Below the pieces are notes generated by a model that worked only from the letters and a program-made list of their open reading frames with translations, did no database searches and had not been told where the DNA came from. 7,210 nucleotides of DNA from Chloroflexota bacterium (GTDB lineage: Bacteria > Chloroflexota > Anaerolineae > Anaerolineales > Anaerolineaceae): assembly GCA_023406965.1 (NCBI GenBank), contig JAEXTI010000011.1, positions 1 to 7,210 of the forward strand. The letters are read 5' to 3'. Positions 1 through 7,210 of the stretch are shown in pieces. A program made the translations under genes and the position numbers. The first letter of the stretch is position 1. Each line of letters starts with the position of its first letter.

Positions 1-242
1 ACGTTCTGGGCGACCTGAACACCCGCCGCGCGCGCGTTCAGGGCATGAACAGCGAGAAGGGCCGTTCCATTGTAAACGCCCACGTGCCTCTGGCCGAAAT
101 GCTGCGCTACACCACCCAACTCCGCTCCATGACCGGCGGTCGCGGCTTCTTCACCATGCAGTTCGACCACTACGAGGTCGTTCCCGCCCATCTGACGCAG
201 GAAATCATCGCCGCGCACCAGAAAGAGAAGAAGGAAGAATAG
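1..242 (+). CDS. fusA: Elongation factor G family protein, C-terminal fragment (5' end outside window)
   Basis: Only the last 79 codons are present, read in the frame starting at base 3 and ending at TAG 240-242. The translation begins [15 protein letters not shown] and continues with [21 protein letters not shown], then [13 protein letters not shown]. These are hallmark blocks of the end of domain IV and domain V of EF-G, the GTPase that moves tRNA and mRNA through the ribosome after peptide transfer and helps recycle ribosomes. The protein ends in a lysine/glutamate-rich tail (HQKEKKEE). The G domain is outside the window, so canonical EF-G and an EF-G2-type paralogue cannot be told apart, and the symbol is the family name. 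No str-operon genes (rpsL, rpsG, tuf) are visible downstream; instead a strong terminator follows at once, so this is the end of its transcription unit. Family assignment is near certain; orthology is less so. Confidence 0.93.
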   Translation, partial: VLGDLNTRRARVQGMNSEKGRSIVNAHVPLAEMLRYTTQLRSMTGGRGFFTMQFDHYEVVPAHLTQEIIAAHQKEKKEE

Positions 243-263
243 CCCTCTTCGGGTAAAGCTTTT

Positions 264-300
264 ACCGTGCGGTTGGAGTTTCCAACCGCACGGTTTTTTT
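264..300 (+). terminator. Intrinsic terminator after the EF-G gene
   Basis: A perfect 14-bp inverted repeat pairs 264-277 with 281-294 around a 3-nt loop (GTT) and runs straight into seven Ts (294-300). This is a textbook Rho-independent terminator for the plus strand, 21 nt after the EF-G stop codon. The minus-strand gene ends at 299-301, so its stop codon lies on the T-run. Read from the minus strand the hairpin is followed by AAAAGCTTTACCC, which has no good U-tract, so it should terminate that direction less efficiently. Confidence 0.95.
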
Positions 301-1468
301 ATGTAATGCCACCACGAATGTCAATGGTGGTACCTCGCCAGGTAAGCAACAATGTACCGACAAAGCACGTCAGAGGCAAGAAACCACTCCACATATCCAG
401 GCTGATCTCGACGCCAACAAACAATAGAATGATAGATAGGATGCTGAACAACAGAAAGATCAGAGCGCTGACGATAAAGGGAGCGCTCCGATGAACCAGT
501 GCGCCAAAAATAAAAAGAATTGGTACAACCAGAAGCACATGTTCGTAAGTCCAGGCGTATGGAGAAATTAATAAAGAAATCGATGCCGCCAGGCTGGCCA
601 CCGAAAATATATCGGTTCTCCTTGTAAAAAGGGCAAAACCAAAAACGCCCAATGCCGCCAGCGACAAAATTGTCCCAACGGTATAAACACAGGTCATGCG
701 ATCGGAACAGGCGAGGTTTGCCAACCCCCAAAATGTCGGGCAAAATCGGAAGCGTCCGATGATCGTCTGGTTGCCCTCATAGGAAAGGACTTGCCGAATC
801 CATTGTGGTTCTATCAAGAATCCTACCGAGAACAAGAAGATTGACCCCAGTCCCAGCGCAATAAAAGCCTTGTACTGCCGGTTCACCAAATACCAAAGTG
901 CAATCAATCCCATGATAGGAAGACCGATGGAGGGCTTAAAAATTAGAACACTGCACATGACCCCAGATAAGATTGGCTTGTCTTTTTGAAAGAAGAAAAT
1001 CGTGAGCACCAGCGCAAAAAGGAGAAATGGAACAATTTGCCCGTTCCTGATAGCCACAATGACAGGCCGAAAAGTAGCCACTCCGGCGATGATGGGGAGC
1101 AAGTAAGGGTAAGGGTTATTAATTTTTGAAGCACGAACAAGCAGCAAAACCGAACTTAGGATTAACACCATGCTCAGGAAGATCCACGTTAAATAAGCAA
1201 GCCTGTAAGGCATCAGTCCCCAAGGAACAAAGAAAATCCCCGTAACCATTGGGTAAGCAAAAGACCAATTCAATTCACCCATGAGGACTTTAAAAACCTC
1301 AGCTACAAAAGGGCTTTGGCCCTGTCCAATCAATTTGCCGGCTGCCCAGTAAACCAAAAAATCGGGATACTCCATCACCCGATTCACCTGAATGGCGACG
1401 AGTAGGAAAATCCCGCAAATCGCCAAAGCCACCAATACTACGACTATCCATTTAATGATTGGTTTCAA
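299..1468 (-). CDS. GT87/DUF2029-type multipass membrane glycosyltransferase-like protein
   Basis: The 389-residue protein is very hydrophobic, with about ten or more membrane segments. It starts with a TM helix (about 5-28) followed by YPDFLVYWAAGKL (34-46), which carries the acidic residue typical of the first outside loop in GT-C-fold enzymes. Other blocks match the GT87/DUF2029 pattern: AYPMVTGIFFVPWGLMPY (71-88), RNGQIVPFLL (141-150), KPSIGLP (178-184) and SPYAWTYEHVLLVVP (302-316). Characterised GT87 members transfer mannose or arabinose from polyprenyl-phosphate sugars outside the membrane; the donor and acceptor here are unknown. The start is TTG at 1468, because GGAGGG lies 5 nt upstream and an in-frame TAA 7 codons upstream leaves no ATG. 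Base composition is plainly AT-richer (roughly 45% GC in lines counted by eye) than the flanking genes (around 60%), and the gene stands alone against the local direction. Both suggest horizontal acquisition. The fold and family call is fairly sure; the exact activity is not. Confidence 0.82.
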   Translation of the reverse strand: MKPIIKWIVVVLVALAICGIFLLVAIQVNRVMEYPDFLVYWAAGKLIGQGQSPFVAEVFKVLMGELNWSFAYPMVTGIFFVPWGLMPYRLAYLTWIFLSMVLILSSVLLLVRASKINNPYPYLLPIIAGVATFRPVIVAIRNGQIVPFLLFALVLTIFFFQKDKPILSGVMCSVLIFKPSIGLPIMGLIALWYLVNRQYKAFIALGLGSIFLFSVGFLIEPQWIRQVLSYEGNQTIIGRFRFCPTFWGLANLACSDRMTCVYTVGTILSLAALGVFGFALFTRRTDIFSVASLAASISLLISPYAWTYEHVLLVVPILFIFGALVHRSAPFIVSALIFLLFSILSIILLFVGVEISLDMWSGFLPLTCFVGTLLLTWRGTTIDIRGGIT

Positions 1469-1473
1469 TGATA

Positions 1474-1479
1474 CCCTCC
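1474..1479 (-). promoter_or_regulatory. Shine-Dalgarno site fixing a TTG start
   Basis: Minus-strand GGAGGG sits 5 nt before TTG (1468-1466). It is the only strong ribosome site near the start of the membrane protein gene, and no ATG or GTG lies between it and the first transmembrane helix. This supports TTG as the true start. Confidence 0.85.
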
Positions 1480-1493
1480 ACAGCGATTACACA

Positions 1494-1521
1494 ATTATAT
1501 ATCAGGTTTCTTTTGGGTCAC
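1494..1521 (-). promoter_or_regulatory. Sigma70-type promoter for the minus-strand membrane protein gene
   Basis: On the minus strand a perfect TATAAT (-10) occupies 1499-1494. GTGACC (-35, 4 of 6 matches to TTGACA) occupies 1521-1516, with a 16-bp spacer. Transcription would start near 1487, giving a short leader of about 18 nt that contains the GGAGGG ribosome site. Spacing and position agree with the TTG start at 1468. Confidence 0.72.
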
Positions 1522-1593
1522 TACGGCAAGATCTCACCACGCCGATACCCAATGACCATCAATCAGACCCCTAAAGTTCGCCCGCCTTTACGG

Positions 1594-1599
1594 TATAAT
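1594..1599 (+). promoter_or_regulatory. -10 element for the MazG-LOG(-proS) unit
   Basis: A perfect TATAAT preceded by GG lies 23 nt before the ATG at 1623, placing the start of transcription near 1606 with a leader of under 20 nt that contains GGAG (1609-1612). The -35 region (around 1570-1577, CTAAAGT) is a poor match to TTGACA, so an activator or a different -35 preference is possible. The same GGTATAAT string occurs at the rpsO promoter. Confidence 0.6.
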
Positions 1600-1622
1600 G
1601 GGGTGTCTGGAGCCTACCTGGT

Positions 1623-1952
1623 ATGGATATCAATCAGCTCACCCAAGAAATGCACCGCTTCGTGCGCAGCAAAGGCTGGTACGAGCCCGCCAGCCCGCGC
1701 CCCCAAACGCCGCGCAACCTGGCCATCTCGCTCAACCTCGAAAGCAGCGAGGTGCTCGAGCACTTCCAATGGAATGAAACCCAGGTCGACCGCGCCGAAC
1801 TGGCCGGAGAATTGGCCGATGTGGCCCTTTACTTATTGCAGTTGGCCAGCGTCATGAACATAGACCTGGAAAAAGCCATCCTGGATAAACTGGCGGTGAA
1901 CTACACCCGCACCTGGGACGACTCCACCCGACCTGAGGAACCCAACGCATGA
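1623..1952 (+). CDS. MazG-like / dCTP pyrophosphatase-like nucleotide pyrophosphohydrolase
   Basis: A 109-residue all-alpha protein of the MazG superfamily, the size of single-domain MazG-like and DCTPP1/RS21-C6-type enzymes, which split (d)NTPs to (d)NMP and pyrophosphate using Mg2+. The visible metal-binding pattern is ExxE at E40/E43 within LNLESSEVLEHFQW (37-50), and ExxD at E63/D66 within ELADVALYLLQLA (63-75). A C-terminal K89, N93, R96 set resembles the phosphate-contacting tail of the family. The PRNLAISL segment (30-37) before the first motif and FQW after it are especially DCTPP1-like. The ATG at 1623 follows GGAG (1609-1612) by 10 nt and a TATAAT box by 23 nt. The stop TGA overlaps the next gene's ATG. 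It most likely cleans or regulates a nucleotide pool in the cytoplasm; the preferred nucleotide cannot be read from sequence. Confidence 0.88.
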   Translation: MDINQLTQEMHRFVRSKGWYEPASPRPQTPRNLAISLNLESSEVLEHFQWNETQVDRAELAGELADVALYLLQLASVMNIDLEKAILDKLAVNYTRTWDDSTRPEEPNA

Positions 1953-2476
1953 ACATCACCGTTTTTGGCAGCGCCGCCCCTCTGCCCAACACCCCCGCTT
2001 ATGAAGAAGCCCGCCGCCTGGGATTTCTCCTTGGCCAGGCCGGCCACACCGTGCTGACGGGCGGCTATATGGGCACCATGGAAGCGGTTTCGCGCGGAGC
2101 TGCCGAAGCCGGCGCGCATGTCATCGGGGTCACCTGCGCCGAGATTGAATCCTGGCGCCCCATTCAGGCTAACCCCTGGGTTGCCGAGCAGCGCCTCACC
2201 CCCACCCTCGAGGTGCGCATGGTGGCCCTCATGGATGGCTGCGACGCCGCCCTGGCCCTACCCGGTGGAATCGGCACGCTGGCGGAGATCACCCTCCTGT
2301 GGAACCGGATGGCCGTCCAGGCCGCCCCGCGTCGCCCGCTGGTCCTGATCGGCCAGGGCTGGCGGGATACCTTCGCCGGGCTGTATACCGCCCAGAGCGA
2401 ATACTTTGCCGAAAATCACCGCGCTTTTCTTCAGTTTGCTTCCGGCATCGAAGAAGCCGTGCGCTTAATTCAATAA
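1949..2476 (+). CDS. LOG-family (TIGR00725/SLOG-like) nucleotide phosphoribohydrolase-like protein
   Basis: The 175-residue Rossmann-like protein carries both LOG signatures: GGYMGTM (38-44), with VSRGAAEAG following, and PGGIGTLAE (105-113), which includes the catalytic-type glutamate E113. R90 sits where the family has a conserved arginine. Characterised LOG proteins hydrolyse nucleoside 5'-monophosphates (cytokinin ribotides, AMP and others) to the free base and ribose 5-phosphate; other family members bind nucleotides with no proven activity. It is shorter than many LOGs (about 180-220 residues) but no motif is missing. Its ATG overlaps the upstream pyrophosphohydrolase stop as ATGA, with GAGGA (1935-1939) 9 nt before it, so the two are translationally coupled. 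The upstream enzyme class makes NMPs, the substrate class of this one. proS follows 35 nt downstream with no terminator, so it may share the transcript. Confidence 0.88.
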   Translation: MNITVFGSAAPLPNTPAYEEARRLGFLLGQAGHTVLTGGYMGTMEAVSRGAAEAGAHVIGVTCAEIESWRPIQANPWVAEQRLTPTLEVRMVALMDGCDAALALPGGIGTLAEITLLWNRMAVQAAPRRPLVLIGQGWRDTFAGLYTAQSEYFAENHRAFLQFASGIEEAVRLIQ

Positions 2477-2481
2477 ACTGA

Positions 2482-3945
<1,464 letters not shown>

Positions 3946-3954
3946 GTCGATCCG

Positions 3955-4776
3955 GTGCCAGCGGTTGAACTAAGTCATTTGCGCGAACAAATCGCCCGTG
4001 TGGTCAGCCAATTCGACCAGGCGGGCGAATTTCGCCGCTCCTTGACCACCTTGCTGGAGCTGTACACCAACCATGCCTACCGAGCTGGGCAGGAAGTGCC
4101 ATCCAGGCCGCTCCTGCCCAGCTATCATCTTCCTCCATTGGTCATCCGCCAGTTGGAGATTGAACTCATCGCTGCCACCCATCGTGACCCGGCCTCGGCG
4201 CTATCTATCACCGACCTGCTGTGGCAAAGCGATTACCTGGAGCAACGCGCCCTGGCAGCCCTCATGTTGGGGCAAGTCCACCTCAGCCAGGCCGAAGGCG
4301 TGTTAGAGCGCTTGCAGCGCTGGGCTGTTCCAGAAGCCAACCGCGAGGCGCTGGAACTCATCCTCACCCGTGGCACCGTTCGCCTGCGTCGCGAAGGCCC
4401 CGATGCGCTCATCGACCTGGTGCGCGAATGGTTTTCGGCGCCGCGCGTCGCGACTCAATCCATCGGCCTGCGGGCACTTCTACCGCTCATCCACGACGAG
4501 AATTTCCACAACCTGCCCCCGATTTTCGACCTGCTGTCCCCGCTGCTGCGCAAGCCCGCCCCGGCGCTGTTCAACGATCTGCAAGAAGCGCTTCAAGCCC
4601 TGGCCGAGCGCTCGCCATCCGAAACTGCCTTCTTCATCCGCCAGGTTGCCGGCGGAGGCGCCAACCCCGACCTGTCCCGTTTGTGCCGCCGGGTGCTGCC
4701 GCTCTTCCCGCCCAACCAGCAAGACTCCTTGCGCGCCGCACTGCGCCCGCGCGCCGAACCCGAAGACACACCCTAG
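3955..4776 (+). CDS. Helical-repeat (HEAT/AlkD-like) protein of unknown function
   Basis: The 273-residue protein is soluble and almost entirely alpha-helical by composition, with repeated Leu/Ala-rich amphipathic helices, a HEAT/ARM-type pattern. The segment TDLLWQSDYLEQRALAALMLGQV (87-109) resembles the W-S-x-x-x-E-x-R-x-L-A repeats of DNA-alkylation-repeat (AlkD) and other HEAT proteins. That is a fold hint only, and I see no proof of a glycosylase site. There is no signal peptide or membrane segment. The tail from about 263 is polar (RPRAEPEDTP). The GTG start at 3955 is the first available after the proS stop and lies in the same frame as proS (TAA, three codons, GTG). It has no clear Shine-Dalgarno, so reinitiation after proS is likely; a TTG at 3979 is an alternative start. 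No terminator is visible after it, and the rpsO promoter begins within 3 nt of its stop. Confidence 0.7.
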   Translation: MPAVELSHLREQIARVVSQFDQAGEFRRSLTTLLELYTNHAYRAGQEVPSRPLLPSYHLPPLVIRQLEIELIAATHRDPASALSITDLLWQSDYLEQRALAALMLGQVHLSQAEGVLERLQRWAVPEANREALELILTRGTVRLRREGPDALIDLVREWFSAPRVATQSIGLRALLPLIHDENFHNLPPIFDLLSPLLRKPAPALFNDLQEALQALAERSPSETAFFIRQVAGGGANPDLSRLCRRVLPLFPPNQQDSLRAALRPRAEPEDTP

Positions 4777-4778
4777 GC

Positions 4779-4806
4779 TTGCAATTCCCCACTAATATGG
4801 TATAAT
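4779..4806 (+). promoter_or_regulatory. rpsO promoter (extended -10)
   Basis: TTGCAA (4779-4784, 4 of 6 matches to TTGACA), a 16-bp spacer and a perfect TATAAT (4801-4806) preceded by TGG (4798-4800) make an extended -10 promoter. Transcription would begin near 4812, leaving a leader of about 80 nt before the S15 start codon. It is the best promoter match in the window and starts just after the upstream gene's stop codon at 4776. Confidence 0.85.
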
Positions 4807-4811
4807 TTCCT

Positions 4812-4894
4812 CCACTGACTGGCCCTTCAGGCGGTGAAAGCTGCCTGTATGGAGACCTGCGCAAAATCTATTATTTTTGAAAGGCAGATGTCAC
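4812..4894 (+). promoter_or_regulatory. Structured rpsO leader, candidate S15 autoregulatory RNA
   Basis: The leader holds a hairpin at 4828-4847: 4828-4834 pairs with 4841-4847 (7 bp) and is capped by a GAAA tetraloop (4836-4839) closed by U4835-G4840. Its top two pairs are a G-U (4833/4842) followed by a G-C (4834/4841), the kind of G-U/G-C step S15 reads in 16S rRNA helix 22 and in several rpsO mRNAs. The 3' arm (4841-4846) can instead pair for 6 bp with 4882-4887, which covers the GG of the Shine-Dalgarno. The two helices exclude each other. Autoregulation is inferred from this geometry and from known S15 biology. Confidence 0.5.
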
Positions 4895-5170
4895 ATGTCC
4901 CTTACCAAAGAACAAAAAGACGCAATGATCGGCCAGTATCGCCGCCACGAAAGCGATACCGGCTCACCGGAAGTGCAAGTTGCACTGCTCACCACGCGCA
5001 TTCTTCAGCTCACTCAGCACTTGCGCGAGAACAAGCACGACGAATCCTCCCGCCGGGGTCTGCTCAAGCTGGTCGGCCAGCGCCGCCGGTTGCTGGCATA
5101 CTTACGCCGCGAGGACTACGGCCGCTTCCTGGCTCTCGCCGAACAACTGAACTTGCGGAAAAAATCATAG
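4895..5170 (+). CDS. rpsO: 30S ribosomal protein S15
   Basis: The 91-residue protein matches S15 along its whole length. It opens with [15 protein letters not shown], followed by [18 protein letters not shown] (the conserved [11 protein letters not shown] block), [20 protein letters not shown] and a basic end, LNLRKKS. S15 binds the three-way junction of helices 20-22 in 16S rRNA early in assembly of the 30S platform. ATG 4895 is chosen over the in-frame TTG at 4877 because family members begin MSLT or similar and AAAGG (4880-4884) lies 10 nt upstream, while the TTG overlaps that site. It is transcribed from its own promoter at 4779-4806, ends at an intrinsic terminator, and is followed by pnp in the classical rpsO-pnp order. 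Confidence 0.98.
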   Translation: MSLTKEQKDAMIGQYRRHESDTGSPEVQVALLTTRILQLTQHLRENKHDESSRRGLLKLVGQRRRLLAYLRREDYGRFLALAEQLNLRKKS

Positions 5171-5184
5171 GTATCAACCCCGCG

Positions 5185-5223
5185 AGAGTAGATGGCGCAA
5201 TCCGGGCCATCTACTCTTTTTTT
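5185..5223 (+). terminator. Intrinsic terminator between rpsO and pnp
   Basis: A perfect 12-bp stem pairs 5185-5196 with 5206-5217 around a 9-nt loop (5197-5205) and ends in seven Ts (5217-5223). It begins 14 nt after the S15 stop. Flanking CCCCGC (5178-5183) and GCGGGG (5224-5229) could add a 6-bp outer clamp in read-through RNA. The terminator is probably partial, because no convincing separate pnp promoter follows. Confidence 0.93.
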
Positions 5224-5230
5224 GCGGGGA

Positions 5231-5334
5231 TTTAATCTCACCGCACCCATCGGTTGGGAATTGAAACTTGACGAGGAACAGATTCCTCCTCAGCTTTCAG
5301 TCCCTGATCAGGTGGGTTGCAAAAAGGAACTACC
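5231..5334 (+). promoter_or_regulatory. pnp leader with small hairpin and ribosome site
   Basis: This 104-nt stretch holds a 6-bp hairpin (5273-5278 with 5283-5288, loop CAGA), a 10-base palindrome CCTGATCAGG (5303-5312), and the pnp Shine-Dalgarno AAGGA (5324-5328) 6 nt before the ATG. TTCCT (5283-5287), the 3' arm of the hairpin, could also pair with AGGAA (5325-5329) at the ribosome site. No good -35/-10 pair was found, so pnp may depend on read-through from rpsO. Other bacteria control pnp through leader RNA cleavage, but nothing here proves that. Confidence 0.4.
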
Positions 5335-7210
5335 ATGGAAAAAAATGGTAAACAATTTAATACCGTCGTCGGTGATCGCATCATCGAACTCGAGACGGGC
5401 AAACTCGCCGGTCAGGCTGGTGGCGCGGTCACCATTCGCCTGGGCGATTCAATGGTTTTTGCGGCTGCCACCATGGCGCCCCAGCCCCGTGAAAACGCGG
5501 GCTTCTTCCCGCTCACCGTGGAATACGAAGAGCGCATGTACGCCGGTGGACGCATCCCCGGTTCCTTCTTCCGCCGCGAAGGTCGCCCCTCCACAGAGGC
5601 CATCCTCACCGCGCGCCTGACCGACCGTCCCCTGCGCCCCCTGTTCGATCAGTCTATCCGCAACGAAGTCCAGGTGATCATGTTCTCCCTGTCTGCCGAT
5701 CAGGAGAATCCCCTCGACATCCTGGCCATCAACGCCGCGTCTGCCGCCTTGATGATCTCCGACATTCCCTGGGCCGGCCCCGTGGGCGCCGTTCGCATTG
5801 GGCGGGTGGCAGGCAAATTCATTGCCAACCCCACCTTCTCCGAGATGGAAGTCTCCGATCTCGACCTGCGCATTGCCGGTACCCGTGACGCCATCCTGAT
5901 GGTCGAATGCGGCGCCAGCGAACTCCCCGAAGACGTGATGGTCAAGGCCCTCGAGTTTGGACACCAGTCCCTTCAGCCCATGATCGACGTTCAGGAGCAG
6001 ATGGTTACCGAGGTTGGCAAGCCCAAGCGCGTAGTTCCCACCTTCCCCGTCGACGAAACACTGTTGAACGAAGTGGTTCAGCGCGCCGCCCCCGGTTTGA
6101 ATGCCGCCCTGGATGCGCCGCATGACAAAGCTGCCCTCTACGCGGCCGTCGACGCTCTGGAGGCCGAACTGGTCGCCGAGATGGGCGGTGAAGACGCCGC
6201 CAAGGTTGACGCGGTCAAAGTAGCCTTCGAAGAAGCCTATAAGAAGGTTGTTCGCGAGCGCATTTTGGATCGCGGCCTGCGCCCCGATGGCCGCAGCACC
6301 ACCGAAATTCGCCCCATCTGGTGCGAAGTCGGCAACAGCCCCCGCGCCCATGGCTCCGGCCTGTTCACCCGCGGCGAGACCCAGGTGCTCACCATGGCCA
6401 CCCTCGGCACCCCCAAGGAAGCCCAGGAGCTGGACAACCTGTCTCCCACCGAGACCAAGCGGTACATGCACCACTACAACTTCCCGCCTTATTCCACCGG
6501 CGAGGTCAAAATGCTCCGCGGGCAGTCCCGCCGCGAGATTGGTCACGGCGCCCTGGCCGAGCGCGCGCTCGAGCCCGTCATCCCCTCCGAAGAGGTCTTC
6601 CCCTACACCCTGCGCCTGGTTTCTGAGGTTCTGTCTTCCAACGGCTCCTCCTCAATGGGCTCTGTCTGCGGTTCCACCCTGGCCCTCATGGACACCGGTG
6701 TGCCGATCAAGGCCCCCGTGGCCGGCGTGGCAATGGGTTTGATCAAAGAAGCCGACAAGTACGCCATCCTCACCGACATCCAGGGTCTCGAAGACCACCT
6801 GGGTGACATGGACTTCAAGGTTGCCGGAACCACCGCGGGCATCACCGCCCTGCAGATGGACATTAAGATCAAAGGCTTGACCTCCGAGATTATGTCCAAG
6901 GCCCTGGCCCAGGCTCGCACCGCTCGCTTGAGCATCCTCGATAAGATGCTGGCGGTCCTGCCCGCCCCGCGCCCCGAGCTCAAACCGCACGTCCCGCGCA
7001 TCACCATTGTGAAAATCCCGATTGACAAAATCGGCGCCATCATCGGCCCCGGCGGCAAGAACATCCGCGCCCTGCAGGAAGAGACCAACACCAAGATCGA
7101 TATCAACGATGACGGCACCGTCTTCATCGCCGCAACCGACAAGACCAGCGAAATGATGGCCCGCGAACGCATCGAAGCCATCACCGAAACGCCCCAGCTC
7201 GGTCGCATCT
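5335..7210 (+). CDS. pnp: Polyribonucleotide nucleotidyltransferase (PNPase), 3' end outside window
   Basis: The frame from ATG 5335 stays open for 625 codons to the window edge, out of about 700-750 usual for the family. PNPase is a trimeric 3'-5' phosphorolytic exoribonuclease that releases nucleoside diphosphates and can add tails in reverse. The first RNase PH domain (about 10-145) shows FFRREGRP (78-85) and DRPLRPLF. An alpha-helical linker follows, then the second, catalytic RNase PH domain (about 313-525) with [20 protein letters not shown] (343-350), [10 protein letters not shown] (437-446) and [10 protein letters not shown] from 490, which holds the conserved acidic residues. The KH domain has GPGGKNI (571-577). 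The sequence stops just where the S1 domain should begin (LGRI). The start is supported by AAGGA 6 nt upstream. Its place after rpsO is the classical arrangement; elsewhere PNPase degrades its own and rpsO mRNA. Confidence 0.98.
   Translation, partial: MEKNGKQFNTVVGDRIIELETGKLAGQAGGAVTIRLGDSMVFAAATMAPQPRENAGFFPLTVEYEERMYAGGRIPGSFFRREGRPSTEAILTARLTDRPLRPLFDQSIRNEVQVIMFSLSADQENPLDILAINAASAALMISDIPWAGPVGAVRIGRVAGKFIANPTFSEMEVSDLDLRIAGTRDAILMVECGASELPEDVMVKALEFGHQSLQPMIDVQEQMVTEVGKPKRVVPTFPVDETLLNEVVQRAAPGLNAALDAPHDKAALYAAVDALEAELVAEMGGEDAAKVDAVKVAFEEAYKKVVRERILDRGLRPDGRSTTEIRPIWCEVGNSPRAHGSGLFTRGETQVLTMATLGTPKEAQELDNLSPTETKRYMHHYNFPPYSTGEVKMLRGQSRREIGHGALAERALEPVIPSEEVFPYTLRLVSEVLSSNGSSSMGSVCGSTLALMDTGVPIKAPVAGVAMGLIKEADKYAILTDIQGLEDHLGDMDFKVAGTTAGITALQMDIKIKGLTSEIMSKALAQARTARLSILDKMLAVLPAPRPELKPHVPRITIVKIPIDKIGAIIGPGGKNIRALQEETNTKIDINDDGTVFIAATDKTSEMMARERIEAITETPQLGRI

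Noticed and set aside
87..109. Firm call of AlkD-type DNA glycosylase for the repeat protein (residue range 87-109 of the gene at 3955-4776)
   Set aside because: One repeat-like segment supports a helical-repeat fold only; the catalytic residues of AlkD could not be placed with confidence.
264..294. The EF-G hairpin as a true bidirectional terminator
   Set aside because: On the minus strand the stem is followed by AAAAGCTTTACCC and not a T-run, so only weak stopping is expected in that direction.
4221..4805. A 194-codon plus-strand frame overlapping the helical-repeat gene and reaching the rpsO promoter
   Set aside because: Arg/Pro/Ala-rich out-of-frame translation typical of GC-rich shadows. 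The repeat-protein frame has far more natural helical composition.
4877..4894. Upstream in-frame TTG start for S15, adding six residues
   Set aside because: The added residues do not occur in the S15 family and the TTG overlaps the Shine-Dalgarno of the ATG at 4895.
5261..5296. A pnp promoter based on TTGAAA or TTGACG near 5261-5273
   Set aside because: No TATAAT-like hexamer lies 15-19 bp downstream of either; the sequences there are TCCTCC and CAGCTT.
5303..5312. CCTGATCAGG palindrome as an operator
   Set aside because: A lone 10-base palindrome without loop, repeat copy or matching promoter. It could be chance in a GC-rich leader.
5449..6546. A 365-codon open frame on the minus strand opposite pnp
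   Set aside because: Low-complexity Gly/Ala/His-rich shadow of the PNPase gene with no domain pattern. The PNPase frame explains every base here.

Overview
The window is a GC-rich bacterial chromosome segment of mostly housekeeping genes, read mainly left to right. Best guess for the host is a member of Chloroflexota, probably Anaerolineae-like. The basis is a short archaeal/eukaryote-type prolyl-tRNA synthetase, high-GC genes with consensus-like TATAAT promoters and Shine-Dalgarno sites, and the style of the EF-G and PNPase sequences. This is inference; no 16S rRNA or other decisive marker is present.

Layout. (1) Positions 1-242 hold the C-terminal end of an elongation factor G family gene, closed by a strong intrinsic terminator (264-300). 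(2) Positions 299-1468 on the minus strand hold a clearly AT-richer gene for a multipass membrane protein of the GT87/DUF2029 glycosyltransferase type. It has its own promoter, Shine-Dalgarno site and TTG start, and its stop codon lies in the T-run of the EF-G terminator. (3) A short divergent intergenic region (1469-1622) carries back-to-back promoters. (4) A plus-strand cluster follows: a MazG/dCTPase-like nucleotide pyrophosphohydrolase (1623-1952), a LOG-family phosphoribohydrolase-like protein overlapping it by ATGA (1949-2476), proS (2512-3945), and a HEAT/AlkD-like helical-repeat protein 9 nt downstream (3955-4776). (5) The classical rpsO-pnp pair comes last. rpsO (4895-5170) has an extended -10 promoter, a structured leader and an intrinsic terminator. 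pnp (5335 onward) runs off the window after its KH domain.

How the genes fit together. The EF-G family protein, ProRS, S15 and PNPase are all translation or RNA-turnover functions. The MazG-like and LOG-like pair could act in series on nucleotides: NTP to NMP plus PPi, then NMP to free base plus ribose 5-phosphate. The rpsO leader can form a hairpin with the G-U/G-C plus GAAA features of S15 sites. The same segment can instead pair with the rpsO Shine-Dalgarno region, which suggests S15 autoregulation. No mobile element, CRISPR array, tRNA or rRNA is visible, and no gene-free stretch exceeds about 165 bases. Nothing looks like a wholly new multi-gene system. The most novel-looking elements are the rpsO leader switch, the MazG-LOG coupling and the uncharacterised helical-repeat protein after proS.
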